The position numbers and the translations under genes are program-made. Shown piece by piece: positions 8,409-17,485 of a stretch of 64,000 nucleotides of DNA. Source of the stretch: Weeksella massiliensis (lineage in GTDB: Bacteria; Bacteroidota; Bacteroidia; Flavobacteriales; Weeksellaceae). Location of the stretch: assembly GCA_000751595.1 (NCBI GenBank), contig CCMH01000006.1, positions 1 to 64,000 on the forward strand. Direction: 5' to 3'. How positions within the stretch are numbered: the stretch's first letter is position 1; the number at the start of each line of letters is the position of its first letter. The notes beneath the pieces are model-generated. The model did no database searches and had not been told where the DNA came from. It saw only the letters and a program-made list of their open reading frames with translations.

Positions 8409-9662
8409 GTGAAAAATTTCGGTCGTTTACTGCTTATTTTCGCTTGTCATTTTGCGTTTGCACAAAATGAATTTCTCGAGCGCAGTTTGCAATCTTCTTT
8501 TTATGATGATCAGCAAGTGGGGTTTTATTTGTATGATGTCGATGCCCAAAAAGAAGTTTTTTCGTACAACGGAAATTCTTATTTTCTACCGGCATCCAAC
8601 ACCAAAATTGCCACTTTATATGCAGTTGCAACTGTTATGAAGGATTCCATTCCAGGCATTTTTTACTATGAAACCGAAGATGAATTGCATTTTCAGGGCA
8701 CTGGGGATCCTACATTTTTACATCCGAAATTCGACAATCAACGCGTGCTAAATTTTCTAAAGAATTCTTCCAAAAAACTTATTTATCACGCACCAACTTT
8801 CGAGGATTCGCCTTTTGGCAACGGTTGGTCGTGGGACGATTATGCAAGTGATTATGCGCCAGAACGTTCACCTTTCCCAATACAAGAGAATTTGGTTTAT
8901 TTCGGTAGGAAAGGGAAAACGATCTCTGCATCACCGAATTATTTCGACAATAAAGTAACTTCTGAAAAAAGATATTTTGCACGAGATTTTCACCAGAATA
9001 TGTTTTATTTCGATCCGAATAAATCAAAAGTAAAAATTCCGTACATCACTTCGCCCGAACTCACACAAGAGATTTTATCAGCGGTTGTTGGTAAACAAGT
9101 TTCGTTGGCCTTTACCGAAATTCCACAAAATGCCAAAATTCTCTACAGCCAACCTTGGCATGCGGTTGCGAAATATATGATGGAAGAAAGTGATAATTTT
9201 TTGGCAGAACAATTATTGCTTGCGGCTTCTGCCGAACGTTCTAAAACAATTGGGAGTGAAAAGTTAATTTCTACGCTCCTCAAAAACGAATTACAAAACC
9301 TAAGTCAACCTCCTCGCTGGAATGATGGCTCAGGACTTTCTCGGTATAATTTATTCAGTCCGAAATCGCTTGTGCAGATTTTAGATAAATTATATCAAAA
9401 ACTACCCGAAGAAGCGCTTATAGATTTGATGGCTGTTGGCGGGAAATCGGGCACCCTAAAATCTCGTTACCGAAGCAAAGAAGCTTATATTTTCGGAAAA
9501 ACGGGAACGTTTTCGAATACCGTTACCTTGAGTGGCTATCTAAAATCGAACTCTGGTAAGACATATATTTTTAGTTTGATGAGCAACAATAGCATTCGAC
9601 CTTTGACGCAAATCCGAAATGAACACGAAAAATTACTCAATCTTATCCGTACGAATCATTGA
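8409..9662 (+). CDS. dacB: D-Ala-D-Ala carboxypeptidase/endopeptidase (PBP4 class)
   Basis: Class C low-molecular-weight penicillin-binding protein that trims or cuts peptidoglycan cross-links in the periplasm. I place the start at the GTG at 8409, one base after the MscS stop: it gives MKNFGRLLLIFACHFAFAQ, a good signal peptide, whereas an upstream ATG at 8364 would add a non-signal tail overlapping mscS. 417 aa. The three active-site motifs are present: SNTK (S63-K66), SDN in EESDNFLAE, and KTG in FGKTGTFSNT. It ends at a bidirectional terminator. Confidence 0.9.
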   Translation: MKNFGRLLLIFACHFAFAQNEFLERSLQSSFYDDQQVGFYLYDVDAQKEVFSYNGNSYFLPASNTKIATLYAVATVMKDSIPGIFYYETEDELHFQGTGDPTFLHPKFDNQRVLNFLKNSSKKLIYHAPTFEDSPFGNGWSWDDYASDYAPERSPFPIQENLVYFGRKGKTISASPNYFDNKVTSEKRYFARDFHQNMFYFDPNKSKVKIPYITSPELTQEILSAVVGKQVSLAFTEIPQNAKILYSQPWHAVAKYMMEESDNFLAEQLLLAASAERSKTIGSEKLISTLLKNELQNLSQPPRWNDGSGLSRYNLFSPKSLVQILDKLYQKLPEEALIDLMAVGGKSGTLKSRYRSKEAYIFGKTGTFSNTVTLSGYLKSNSGKTYIFSLMSNNSIRPLTQIRNEHEKLLNLIRTNH

Positions 9663-9683
9663 TTATCATCAATAAAAAAACAT

Positions 9684-9722
9684 AAAAAAAGCCTTCAAAA
9701 ATCTGAAGGCCTTGCTTTTTTT
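9684..9722. terminator. Bidirectional terminator between dacB and the DUF6702 gene
   Basis: 7-bp hairpin GCCTTCA/TGAAGGC (9691-9710) flanked by an A run on the left and a T run on the right, so it can serve both converging genes. Confidence 0.85.
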
Positions 9723-9734
9723 AATCTATATTTT

Positions 9735-10211
9735 CTACAAACTAAAACTAGCCGTTTCATTTCCACGACTTGTTGTAAAGCTTTTCCGAACGCCATTAAT
9801 ATCAAACGAAATCATGTTTTGCTGATCTGCAAACACATCGGTCAACATCGACATCTTTAGCGAAATATTGGTCGGTTTAGAAACATTTTCAGCTTTTAGG
9901 TAAACTCGCGTCATTTTATCATTGGTTTGGAAACCGATATAAGAAACACGAATGGTTGCACCATTGACAGACAAAACGATTCTACTCCCGATATAATTTT
10001 TCAATTTTGATTCGAAATTAGCTTTGTTATTTGTTTTTTCACCTACAACTTGCTCTAAGTCACTTGTCAGAAAACGCGAAGTAACATTGAGTACACTCGA
10101 TTGATGATCGTACTCTACTTTGGTTGTTGACGAGTGGAAATTCTGCGCTTGTACAGCCTTAGAGAAACCAAGCAAGCTAAAGAAAATAAATATTTGGTAT
10201 AATGCTTTCAT
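9735..10211 (-). CDS. DUF6702-family periplasmic protein
   Basis: 158 aa with a signal peptide (MKALYQIFIFFSLLGFSKAVQAQ). The pattern FHSSTTKVEYDHQSSVLNV, then RFLTSDLE, and a final ISFDINGVRKSF fits the DUF6702 family, common in Bacteroidota and of unknown function. The mature protein looks all-beta and soluble. It is followed by the bidirectional terminator at 9684-9722. No functional hint comes from its neighbours. Confidence 0.7.
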   Translation of the reverse strand: MKALYQIFIFFSLLGFSKAVQAQNFHSSTTKVEYDHQSSVLNVTSRFLTSDLEQVVGEKTNNKANFESKLKNYIGSRIVLSVNGATIRVSYIGFQTNDKMTRVYLKAENVSKPTNISLKMSMLTDVFADQQNMISFDINGVRKSFTTSRGNETASFSL

Positions 10212-10295
10212 CTTTATAATTGTATTGGTATGATGGGTCTAAATTCAAATCTGATGCCAAACAAAGAACTTGCCTTGCATTTAACGATTTGAGTT

Positions 10296-10718
10296 TTATC
10301 CGTGCCACATCTGCCAAGGAATTCTCGATACGATAACAGCCAAAGCTATCAAAGCCAATACAACCACATTAAACCCAACCGCTGAAGAGCGTTTTAGTTT
10401 TGCATTAGCAATTGTCATAAAAATAATTCCGGCAATCATCATCATTGGATGTTCTACCGTGAGTAGTCTAGTATTTTCATCTTTCATGACATTTCCCATA
10501 TCTGCAAAAAGCTTGTATCTTCCTGTTATAAAGAAAGTAACAAAACCTATCAATAATTGAACATGAAAGACAATAGTAGTAATAAGTCCTATTTTTCGAA
10601 TTGCATTATCGGTTGGTTTTTTCGAGATTGCGTATACTAACGTACTTACCAAAAATACGACTCCCATAAGCAAGACAAGGTATGCCCAGCCACTGTGTAA
10701 TTGTTTTATAAAATCCAT
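10296..10718 (-). CDS. Small four-helix membrane protein
   Basis: 140 aa with four predicted membrane segments (about 12-31, 45-65, 88-105, 115-133). Histidines lie near helix ends (QLHSGWAYL, TIVFHVQLL, VEHPMMMI), reminiscent of b-type cytochrome-like membrane proteins, but I cannot prove haem binding. Common in flavobacteria as a hypothetical membrane protein. It has its own promoter at 10740-10769 and is divergent from trmB. Confidence 0.7.
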   Translation of the reverse strand: MDFIKQLHSGWAYLVLLMGVVFLVSTLVYAISKKPTDNAIRKIGLITTIVFHVQLLIGFVTFFITGRYKLFADMGNVMKDENTRLLTVEHPMMMIAGIIFMTIANAKLKRSSAVGFNVVVLALIALAVIVSRIPWQMWHG

Positions 10719-10739
10719 AATAACGATTGTTTAATGTTA

Positions 10740-10769
10740 CAAAAATAGAAAACCTTTTCTGATTTCAAA
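10740..10769 (-). promoter_or_regulatory. Promoter of the small membrane protein gene
   Basis: Minus-strand -7 box TATTTTTG (10740-10747) with TTTG at 10766-10769, spacing 18. Confidence 0.65.
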
Positions 10770-10838
10770 GGAGAAGGATTATTATTTGTTAGTTTTATAG
10801 TTGATAAAAAAGCTCTAATTTCGCAAAAAATTAATCCA

Positions 10839-11516
10839 ATGGGGAAAGATAAAATCAGAAGATTCGAGGAGAATAAAACGTTTGAACATGTTGTACAACC
10901 AACACGTGATGAAGTGATTAACAATTTTCCATTGAAAGGAAAATGGCGAGAAGATTTCTTCAAAAACGATCATCCAATTGTCTTAGAATTAGGCTGTGGC
11001 AAAGGGGAATATACAGTAGCAATGGCAAGACGAGAGCCGAATAAAAATTTTATTGGTATTGATATAAAAGGGGCGCGTTTTTGGCGTGGTGCTAAAACTG
11101 CCGAACAAGAAAATTTAGAAAATGTCGGTTTTATTCGCACCCAAATAGAACTAATTGATTATTTGTTTGACAAAGGAGAAGTGAATGAAATTTGGATTAC
11201 TTTTCCCGATCCACAAATCAAATTCAGACGTACCAAACATCGCCTTACTCATCCGTCTTTTTTAGCCAAATACGCATCAATTCTAGCCAAAGACGGAACG
11301 GTTAACCTAAAGACTGATTCAGAATTTTTGCACGGTTACACACACGGGATTTTGCAAGCAGAAGGACATAAAGTTTTGCAATCTTCGCATGATGTATATC
11401 ACCCTGATCATGCGGATATTCCAGCAATTGTTACGGAAGTACAAACTTTTTACGAATCTAAATTTCTTGAAGAAAATAAAAAAATTACCTATATTCGATT
11501 TCAATTAACACATTGA
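10839..11516 (+). CDS. trmB: tRNA (guanine-N7)-methyltransferase
   Basis: 225 aa. Methylates G46 in the tRNA variable loop using SAM. SAM-binding motif I is LELGCGKGEYTVAMA, followed by FIGIDIKGARFW; the catalytic segment WITFPDPQIKFRRTKHRLTHP is typical of TrmB. The N-terminus is polar, without membrane signals, so the protein is cytoplasmic. It lies 13 bases before the M28 peptidase gene on the same strand, but their functions are unrelated. Confidence 0.96.
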   Translation: MGKDKIRRFEENKTFEHVVQPTRDEVINNFPLKGKWREDFFKNDHPIVLELGCGKGEYTVAMARREPNKNFIGIDIKGARFWRGAKTAEQENLENVGFIRTQIELIDYLFDKGEVNEIWITFPDPQIKFRRTKHRLTHPSFLAKYASILAKDGTVNLKTDSEFLHGYTHGILQAEGHKVLQSSHDVYHPDHADIPAIVTEVQTFYESKFLEENKKITYIRFQLTH

Positions 11517-11529
11517 AATTAAATAAAAT

Positions 11530-13014
11530 ATGAAATTAAGAAACGGTTTACTCGCTTCACTAATAACCGTCGCTTCTTTTGTTAACGCTCAAGAAACGAC
11601 GGTTTTTCATTCAACCTCAAGCGATTATCTTTTCGCTACAATGGATGCTAAGCATGCCAGTGACTTGCATAAGATGTATCCACACTCGGTACAAATCTTA
11701 CAAACACATCAAAATGTATCGGCAGTTTACTTGCCAGAATCGATGACGAGCGCTTTAGAAAATGAATTGCATTTGCACGGGCCAGCATATGTTCGTCATT
11801 TTTCAAGTTCAGAAGCACAAGATTATTTGTATAAAAATACAGAAACTCGTCAACAAGTTGCTTCGTTCACGATTACCGAGCAAGCCATTGTCAACCAACT
11901 TTTATCGAAAACAAATCCTACCAAAATAGAAGAAACAATCTTAGAATTAGAAAATTTTGGCACTCGATTTCATACTTCAGACCAAGCAATTCCCGCAATG
12001 GAATTCATTCTAAACAAATGGCAATCAATCATTAACGAAAGCGGAAGATCCGACATTCATCTATCATTATACCAACACACTAATACACCTATGCCGTCTG
12101 TAATTTTAACGATTGACGGAAATGACGATAGCAATGAATTGGTAATTATTGGCGGACATGCAGACAGTATTACGCCTAACAGTTACAGCAACCCGAATAC
12201 TCCGGCTCCGGGTGCAGATGATAATGCGAGCGGAATTGCGACAATTACCGAAGTTTTACGGGTTTTGGTAGAAAGTAATTTTCAACCCAAAAAAACCATC
12301 CAAATTATGGCGTATAGCGCAGAAGAAGTTGGCTTGGTAGGATCGAAAGAAATTGCTGCTGATTACAAAGAACAAGGTAAAAATGTTTTGGGTTATGTAC
12401 AATTTGACATGACCAATTACCAAGGTTCTGCGAATGATTTGTACCTCACAACCGATTCTTATATCGATAATAATCTTAATCTTTTTCTGGTAGAATTGTT
12501 AGAAAACTACAATTCTTCTACCTCTTCGCACCCAATCAGTTTTGGGTACACCAAATGTAATTATGCTTGCTCTGACCATGAAAGTTGGGCGCGTAACGGA
12601 TATGCAGCAGCTTTCCCAATCGAATCTAAATTTAATGATTACAACAAAAATATTCATTCGATAAATGATCGATATAGCGTGACTGGGAATAGTTTTCAGG
12701 CTGAGAAATTCGCAAAATTAGGTTTACAATTTTTGGTAGAAGTTGCCAAAAGTGCCAAAGATATGAGCACAACAAATTCTAGCGCAACAAAGTTTGAAAC
12801 TGTTGTCAACAATAAAAATTTGATCTATTACTTGCCTAATAAAACATCTGTTGGCGTAGTTCAAATTATTGACCTTAGTGGAAGAGTAGTTTTAGAAACT
12901 GCTATAAAAGCTTCTGGCGAACTATCTATTGCTTCTTTGAACTCGGGTTTATATTTAGCAATTTTCAAACTTAAAACAGGAGAAATCCTTACCTCAAAAT
13001 TTATTGTACAATAA
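11530..13014 (+). CDS. Secreted M28 aminopeptidase with T9SS sorting domain
   Basis: 494-aa secreted zinc aminopeptidase. Signal peptide 1-20 (cleavage before QETT), a pro-region, then the M28 catalytic domain with all co-catalytic zinc ligands visible: H210 (GGHAD), D230 (GADDNASG), E266 with general base E265 (AYSAEEVGL), D293 (QFDMT) and H376 (NIHSIND). The last 75 residues resemble a type A T9SS C-terminal sorting domain (VVQIIDLSGRVVLET, LNSGLYLAIFKL, SKFIVQ), so I infer export by the type IX system, of which porQ is also encoded here. Confidence 0.92.
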   Translation: MKLRNGLLASLITVASFVNAQETTVFHSTSSDYLFATMDAKHASDLHKMYPHSVQILQTHQNVSAVYLPESMTSALENELHLHGPAYVRHFSSSEAQDYLYKNTETRQQVASFTITEQAIVNQLLSKTNPTKIEETILELENFGTRFHTSDQAIPAMEFILNKWQSIINESGRSDIHLSLYQHTNTPMPSVILTIDGNDDSNELVIIGGHADSITPNSYSNPNTPAPGADDNASGIATITEVLRVLVESNFQPKKTIQIMAYSAEEVGLVGSKEIAADYKEQGKNVLGYVQFDMTNYQGSANDLYLTTDSYIDNNLNLFLVELLENYNSSTSSHPISFGYTKCNYACSDHESWARNGYAAAFPIESKFNDYNKNIHSINDRYSVTGNSFQAEKFAKLGLQFLVEVAKSAKDMSTTNSSATKFETVVNNKNLIYYLPNKTSVGVVQIIDLSGRVVLETAIKASGELSIASLNSGLYLAIFKLKTGEILTSKFIVQ

Positions 13015-13031
13015 GCTATAAGTATAGAAAC

Positions 13032-13062
13032 AAAAAGCCAACTAGTATAGTAGTTGGCTTTT
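13032..13062. terminator. Bidirectional terminator (M28 gene; candidate ncRNA)
   Basis: Perfect hairpin: 13-base arms AAAAAGCCAACTA/TAGTTGGCTTTT around a GTATAG loop. It ends the M28 gene on the plus strand and the candidate RNA on the minus strand, where a five-T tail follows. Confidence 0.85.
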
Positions 13063-13218
13063 AATAAAAATGCAATTTAATTTAAAATTATAAGGTTTAA
13101 GTTGGTTAGTCTTTTTCTTACGCTTCTCAAGTTGGTTAATAGGAGTCAACGTATTTGGTTTAGAATGTAAATGTTTCGTTGATAGGCTCAAGTGTTAAAT
13201 TAAATTCCTTGCATTTTG
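13032..13218 (-). ncRNA. Candidate structured non-coding RNA, possibly 6S-like
   Basis: About 187 nt with no open frame. It has a -7 box (TACATTTG, 13225-13232) just upstream and an intrinsic terminator at its end. The 5' end (13195-13217) and the 3' part (13067-13085) pair over 19 bp in two blocks (AAAATGCAA and TTTAATTTAA), with a four-base GGAA bulge on one side. Inside lies a TCAACG/CGTTGA hairpin stem and two copies of ACTTGAG. A promoter, a closing helix starting at the predicted 5' end and a terminator argue for a stable RNA. A long rod closed by its ends is how 6S RNA looks, and flavobacteria have a 6S-Flavo form, but the class is a guess. Confidence 0.6.
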
Positions 13219-13224
13219 TTGGTA

Positions 13225-13232
13225 CAAATGTA
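13225..13232 (-). promoter_or_regulatory. Promoter of the candidate ncRNA
   Basis: Minus-strand -7 box TACATTTG. A weak ATTG lies about 20 bases upstream. The predicted start falls near 13218-13221, where the terminal helix of the RNA begins. Confidence 0.5.
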
Positions 13233-13355
13233 AAATCAAAAACAAGTTTTCGCAATATTTTACCTACACGAAAACCGAACAAACATCCCTAATTTATTTT
13301 ACAAAACCCTACATATCAACAAATTAAATACCCTAATAAATAATTGACTAAAAAT

Positions 13356-13380
13356 AAAAAGCCTCATCGTTTGATGAGGC
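13356..13380 (-). terminator. Terminator of the aconitase gene
   Basis: 8-bp GC-rich hairpin GCCTCATC/GATGAGGC (13361-13380) followed on the minus strand by five T. Confidence 0.85.
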
Positions 13381-13404
13381 TTTAGTATTAATTAGGACGT
13401 CTAA

Positions 13405-15675
13405 TTAGTTTTGTTGTTGTTGCTTTTTAATCAAATTCAAAGCAGAACCAGCCTTGAACCATTCGATTTGTGCATCATTATAAGTATGGTTTGCAAGAAT
13501 TGTATCTTTAGAACCATCTTTATGAACCAACTCTATTGTTAATGGTTTGTTTGGTGCAAAATCTTTTAAGTCGATAAAGTTGAAAGTATCGTCTTCTTGG
13601 ATTTTATCGTAATCTTCTTTATTAGCAAAAGTCAACGCTAACATTCCTTGTTTTTTAAGGTTTGTTTCGTGGATACGAGCGAATGAACGCACCAACACAG
13701 CAACAGCACCTAAATGACGTGGTTGCATAGCGGCATGCTCACGAGAAGATCCTTCACCATAATTTTCATCACCTACGATTACAGAAGGAATTCCTGCTGC
13801 TTTATAAGCACGTGCAGTATCTGGAACTGGTCCATATTCTCCTGTCAATTGATTTTTCACTGAATTTGTTTCTTGTGTAAACGCATTTACAGCTCCAATC
13901 AATGTGTTGTTTGAGATATTATCTAAGTGACCACGGAAACGTAACCAAGGACCAGCCATTGAAATATGGTCGGTGGTACATTTACCGTATGCTTTGATTA
14001 ATAATTTAGCTCCTGTGATATTTTGCCCATCCCACGGCTTGAAGCTTTCTAACAATTGTAAACGTTCTGAGTCTGGGTTTACTTCAACTTGTACCGAAGA
14101 ACCATCTGCTACAGGCGCTTGATATCCGTTATCCTCATAAGAGAAACCTTTTTCTGGTAATTCTTCTCCTACTGGTGGATCTAATTTTACTTCTTCTCCA
14201 TTTTTATTGGTTAACGTATCAGTGATTGGATTGAAATCTAAACGACCTGAAATCGCAATTGCCGCAACCATCTCTGGTGAAGTTACAAATGCATAAGTGT
14301 TTGGATTACCGTCTGCACGTTTTTTGAAGTTACGGTTGAACGAGTGAACAATCGTATTTTTCTCTTCTTTATCCGCACCTTCACGATCCCATTGTCCGAT
14401 ACAAGGACCACAAGCGTTGGTGAAAATTACAGCATCTAGATCGTTGAAAGGTTGTAAAATTCCATCACGATCTGCTGTGTAACGAACTTGCTCAGAACCA
14501 GGATTAATTCCGAAAGAAGCTTTTGTTTCTAAACCTTTTTCAACAGCTTGTTTAGCGATTGATGCAGCACGAGACAAATCTTCATACGATGAGTTTGTAC
14601 AAGAACCGATTAATCCCCATTCCACTGTTAATGGCCAATCGTTTGCAGCTGCCGTTTCTTTCATTTTAGAAATTGGCGTCATCAAATCTGGCGTAAATGG
14701 TCCGTTTAATCTTGGCTCTAATTCAGATAAATTAATTTCGATCAATTCGTCATAGAAGTTTTCTGGATTAGCATATACTTCATCATCAGAACGTAAATAA
14801 GCTCTATTTTCATTTGCTAAATCAGCCACATCATTACGATCTGTTGCACGTAAATAACGCTCAGAAGAATCATCATATGCAAAAATAGACGTAGTTGCTC
14901 CGATTTCTGCACCCATATTACAAATTGTTCCTTTTCCTGTAGCCGATAAAGCTTCTGCTCCATCACCGAAATATTCTACAATTGCACCAGTTCCTCCTTT
15001 TACAGTTAAACGACCAGCAACTTCTAAGATTACATCTTTTGCAGAAGCCCAACCGTTCAATTTACCTGTTAATTTGATACCGATTAATTTTGGCATTTTC
15101 AATTCCCAAGCCATTCCTGCCATTACGTCAACAGCATCAGCTCCACCAACACCAATAGCGACCATTCCTAATCCACCTGCATTTGGCGTATGAGAATCCG
15201 TACCAATCATCATTCCTCCAGGGAAAGCATAGTTTTCTAAAACCACTTGGTGAATAATTCCAGCTCCTGGTTTCCAGAATCCAATTCCATATTTATTCGA
15301 AACTGATTCTAAGAAGTTAAATACTTCAGATGATTTATTGATTGCGTCTTGTAAATCTGCTTTTGCGCCAACTTTGGCTTGAATCAAGTGATCGCAATGC
15401 ACTGTCGAAGGGACAGCTGTTTTCACTTTTCCTGCTTGCATAAACTGCAACAAAGCCATCTGAGCTGTTGCATCTTGCATTGCTACACGGTCCGGAGCAA
15501 AATCTACATAAGACTCTCCACGTGTATATGCTTGCGTAGGTTCACCGTTATAAAGGTGAGCGTATAAAATTTTCTCAGAATACGTCAAAGGTCTTCCTAC
15601 AATTTTTCTTGCCTGATCAACGCGTTCTTGCATTCTTGCATAAACTCCTTTGATCATTTCTATATCAAATGCCAT
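13405..15675 (-). CDS. acn: Aconitate hydratase
   Basis: 756 aa. Interconverts citrate and isocitrate in the TCA cycle with a [4Fe-4S] cluster. The cluster cysteines are visible in [10 protein letters not shown] and in [10 protein letters not shown]. Further family motifs are [25 protein letters not shown] and the swivel-domain [16 protein letters not shown]. Length and motif spelling match the mitochondrial-type aconitase usual in Bacteroidota, not the 890-aa AcnA or the AcnB type. Single gene with its own promoter and terminator. Confidence 0.96.
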   Translation of the reverse strand: MAFDIEMIKGVYARMQERVDQARKIVGRPLTYSEKILYAHLYNGEPTQAYTRGESYVDFAPDRVAMQDATAQMALLQFMQAGKVKTAVPSTVHCDHLIQAKVGAKADLQDAINKSSEVFNFLESVSNKYGIGFWKPGAGIIHQVVLENYAFPGGMMIGTDSHTPNAGGLGMVAIGVGGADAVDVMAGMAWELKMPKLIGIKLTGKLNGWASAKDVILEVAGRLTVKGGTGAIVEYFGDGAEALSATGKGTICNMGAEIGATTSIFAYDDSSERYLRATDRNDVADLANENRAYLRSDDEVYANPENFYDELIEINLSELEPRLNGPFTPDLMTPISKMKETAAANDWPLTVEWGLIGSCTNSSYEDLSRAASIAKQAVEKGLETKASFGINPGSEQVRYTADRDGILQPFNDLDAVIFTNACGPCIGQWDREGADKEEKNTIVHSFNRNFKKRADGNPNTYAFVTSPEMVAAIAISGRLDFNPITDTLTNKNGEEVKLDPPVGEELPEKGFSYEDNGYQAPVADGSSVQVEVNPDSERLQLLESFKPWDGQNITGAKLLIKAYGKCTTDHISMAGPWLRFRGHLDNISNNTLIGAVNAFTQETNSVKNQLTGEYGPVPDTARAYKAAGIPSVIVGDENYGEGSSREHAAMQPRHLGAVAVLVRSFARIHETNLKKQGMLALTFANKEDYDKIQEDDTFNFIDLKDFAPNKPLTIELVHKDGSKDTILANHTYNDAQIEWFKAGSALNLIKKQQQQN

Positions 15676-15717
15676 AAAACAAAAAATTAGTTTTTACTTT
15701 TTTAAAAATTTGAATTA

Positions 15718-15749
15718 CAAAAATAGGCCTTAGTTACGTATTATTCAAA
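15718..15749 (-). promoter_or_regulatory. Promoter of the aconitase gene
   Basis: Minus-strand -7 box TATTTTTG (15718-15725) and TTTG at 15746-15749, spacing 20: an ideal Bacteroidota promoter. Leader about 40 bases. Confidence 0.8.
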
Positions 15750-15940
15750 GGGTTTGATACGATATGAAGAGGGTTTTTACAATTTAGAATAATTATAAAA
15801 AACACCTAAATACTTAATTACTAATTTTTTGCACTGAATTTTTAACACTTCAAAATCATCTATACTGCAAATTGAGAATTTGATAATTCACCTTCTTTTA
15901 TATTATTTTTTGATATGATACTATTTACTTTATCTATCAT

Positions 15941-15972
15941 GTATATTTATACTTTTTCTTGTATAATTATAC
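15941..15972 (+). promoter_or_regulatory. Tandem palindromes, probable ArgR operator of argH
   Basis: Two 12-base palindromes, GTATATTTATAC (15941-15952) and GTATAATTATAC (15961-15972), with centres 20 bases apart, lie just upstream of and across the -33 region of the argH promoter. Two A/T-rich palindromes on one face of the helix is the known layout of ArgR boxes. Binding by ArgR is inferred from the target gene. Confidence 0.55.
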
Positions 15973-15982
15973 TTTTAGTTCT

Positions 15983-15990
15983 TAAATTTG
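15983..15990 (+). promoter_or_regulatory. Promoter of argH
   Basis: -7 box TAAATTTG with a partial -33 box (CTTG, 15958-15961) 21 bases upstream. The ATG at 16012 lies about 18 bases past the predicted start of transcription. The rest of 15750-15940 holds no gene that I can see. Confidence 0.65.
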
Positions 15991-16011
15991 CCTTTTAAAA
16001 TTATAATTGAA

Positions 16012-17313
16012 ATGAAAATTTGGGAAAAAGGATATTCCATCAATAAAAAAATAGAGAATTTCACTATCGGAAAAGACAGATTCTACGATACTTTTCTCGC
16101 AACATACGATGCGAAAGCCACAAAAGCTCATATGGAAATGTTGCATCAAGCTGGTTTATTAACAGACGAAGAAGCTGAAAAACTAGCCAATGCTTTGGAT
16201 GAATTCTTAGAACTTTGCGAGAAAGATACTTTCTGTATCGAAGATGATTTCGAAGATATACACTCTAAATTAGAATTTTACCTAACCGAGAAATGTGGAG
16301 ATGCAGGTAAAAAAATACACACTGCTCGTTCTAGAAATGATCAGGTTTTGGTTGCAATTCAATTATTCTTAAAAGATTACTTGCAAACTGTTACCGAAAA
16401 AACACTGCAACTCATCCAAATAATGCGTCAAAAAGCAGAAGAGTACAAAGATTTTTTACTACCTGGTTACACGCATTTTCAGGCAGCAATGCCAAGTAGT
16501 TTTGGATTATGGTTTGCAGCGTACGCAGAAAACCTTTTACTCAGTCTATCATTTACCGAAGCAGCTTACACCTATGCAAATCAAAATCCATTAGGTTCTG
16601 CAGCAGGCTTCGGAACTTCTTTTCCCATAAACCGACAACAAACAACAGAAGATTTAGGGTTTGACAATTTACTTATTAGCTCGGTGAGTGCACAAATTTT
16701 ACGTGGAAATACAGAGAAAGCAACTGCAAATGCCGTAGCAATGTCTGCCGGAATTCTCAGCAAATTCGCTTATGACTTGGTGATCTATAATTCACAAGAT
16801 CTTGGTTTTGTCGATTTACCAAAAGAGATGACAACAGGTTCGTCGATTATGCCTCATAAAAAAAATCCAGATGTTTTTGAGCTCACTAGAGCACATTGCA
16901 ACAAAATTCAAGCTGTACCAAATAATCTTACTTTATTAATAAATAATCTACCAAGCGGATATCATCGAGATTTTCAGATTCTAAAAGAAATTCTATTCGA
17001 GCCCTTGATGCAATATGTTGACATTTTAGATATTCTAATATTTGCAATTCCTGAGATTAAAATAAAAAATGATTTCATCGATCAATCGAAATTTGATCTT
17101 ATTTATACGGTAGAAAGCATTAATCAGCTCATACAAGAAGGCACTCCTTTTAGAGATGCGTATAAAATAATTGGAAAACAAGTTGAAAATGGAACTTATC
17201 AACCCCACAAAAACTTTAAAACTTCTCATTTAGGCAGCATTCATAATATTGGTTTAGAAGAATTGGACAAAAAAATCAAAGCATTTGAACTTAATAGCTC
17301 TATAATAAACTAG
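16012..17313 (+). CDS. argH: Argininosuccinate lyase
   Basis: 433 aa. Splits argininosuccinate into arginine and fumarate, the last step of arginine synthesis. I take the ATG at 16012 (MKIWEKGYSI); an upstream ATG-like codon at 15988 lies inside the -7 box. Fumarase/aspartase-superfamily motifs are present: DIHSKLEFYL, HTARSRNDQV, GYTHFQAAMPSSFG, and the signature loop GSSIMPHKKNPDVFEL with the catalytic serine. No other arg gene is adjacent; the tandem palindromes upstream suggest arginine-responsive control. Confidence 0.96.
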   Translation: MKIWEKGYSINKKIENFTIGKDRFYDTFLATYDAKATKAHMEMLHQAGLLTDEEAEKLANALDEFLELCEKDTFCIEDDFEDIHSKLEFYLTEKCGDAGKKIHTARSRNDQVLVAIQLFLKDYLQTVTEKTLQLIQIMRQKAEEYKDFLLPGYTHFQAAMPSSFGLWFAAYAENLLLSLSFTEAAYTYANQNPLGSAAGFGTSFPINRQQTTEDLGFDNLLISSVSAQILRGNTEKATANAVAMSAGILSKFAYDLVIYNSQDLGFVDLPKEMTTGSSIMPHKKNPDVFELTRAHCNKIQAVPNNLTLLINNLPSGYHRDFQILKEILFEPLMQYVDILDILIFAIPEIKIKNDFIDQSKFDLIYTVESINQLIQEGTPFRDAYKIIGKQVENGTYQPHKNFKTSHLGSIHNIGLEELDKKIKAFELNSSIIN

Positions 17314-17426
17314 CAATAATTTGTAAAATAGATTTACAAATACCACGTTTACAATGTTTTGTAAAATAAAAACCAATCTACAACGAGACTACAATGGATA
17401 TTCAAAACAAAACTAGATAGCCAGCG

Positions 17427-17434
17427 TATATTTG
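17427..17434 (+). promoter_or_regulatory. Promoter of the small lipoprotein gene
   Basis: Perfect -7 box TATATTTG 52 bases before the ATG; no clear -33 box. An 8-bp inverted repeat TTTGTAAA/TTTACAAA lies upstream at 17320-17340. Confidence 0.5.
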
Positions 17435-17485
17435 CTATGTCAAAATGAGACAACGAAAAAAGTTTAATAAATAAAATTTAAGAAA

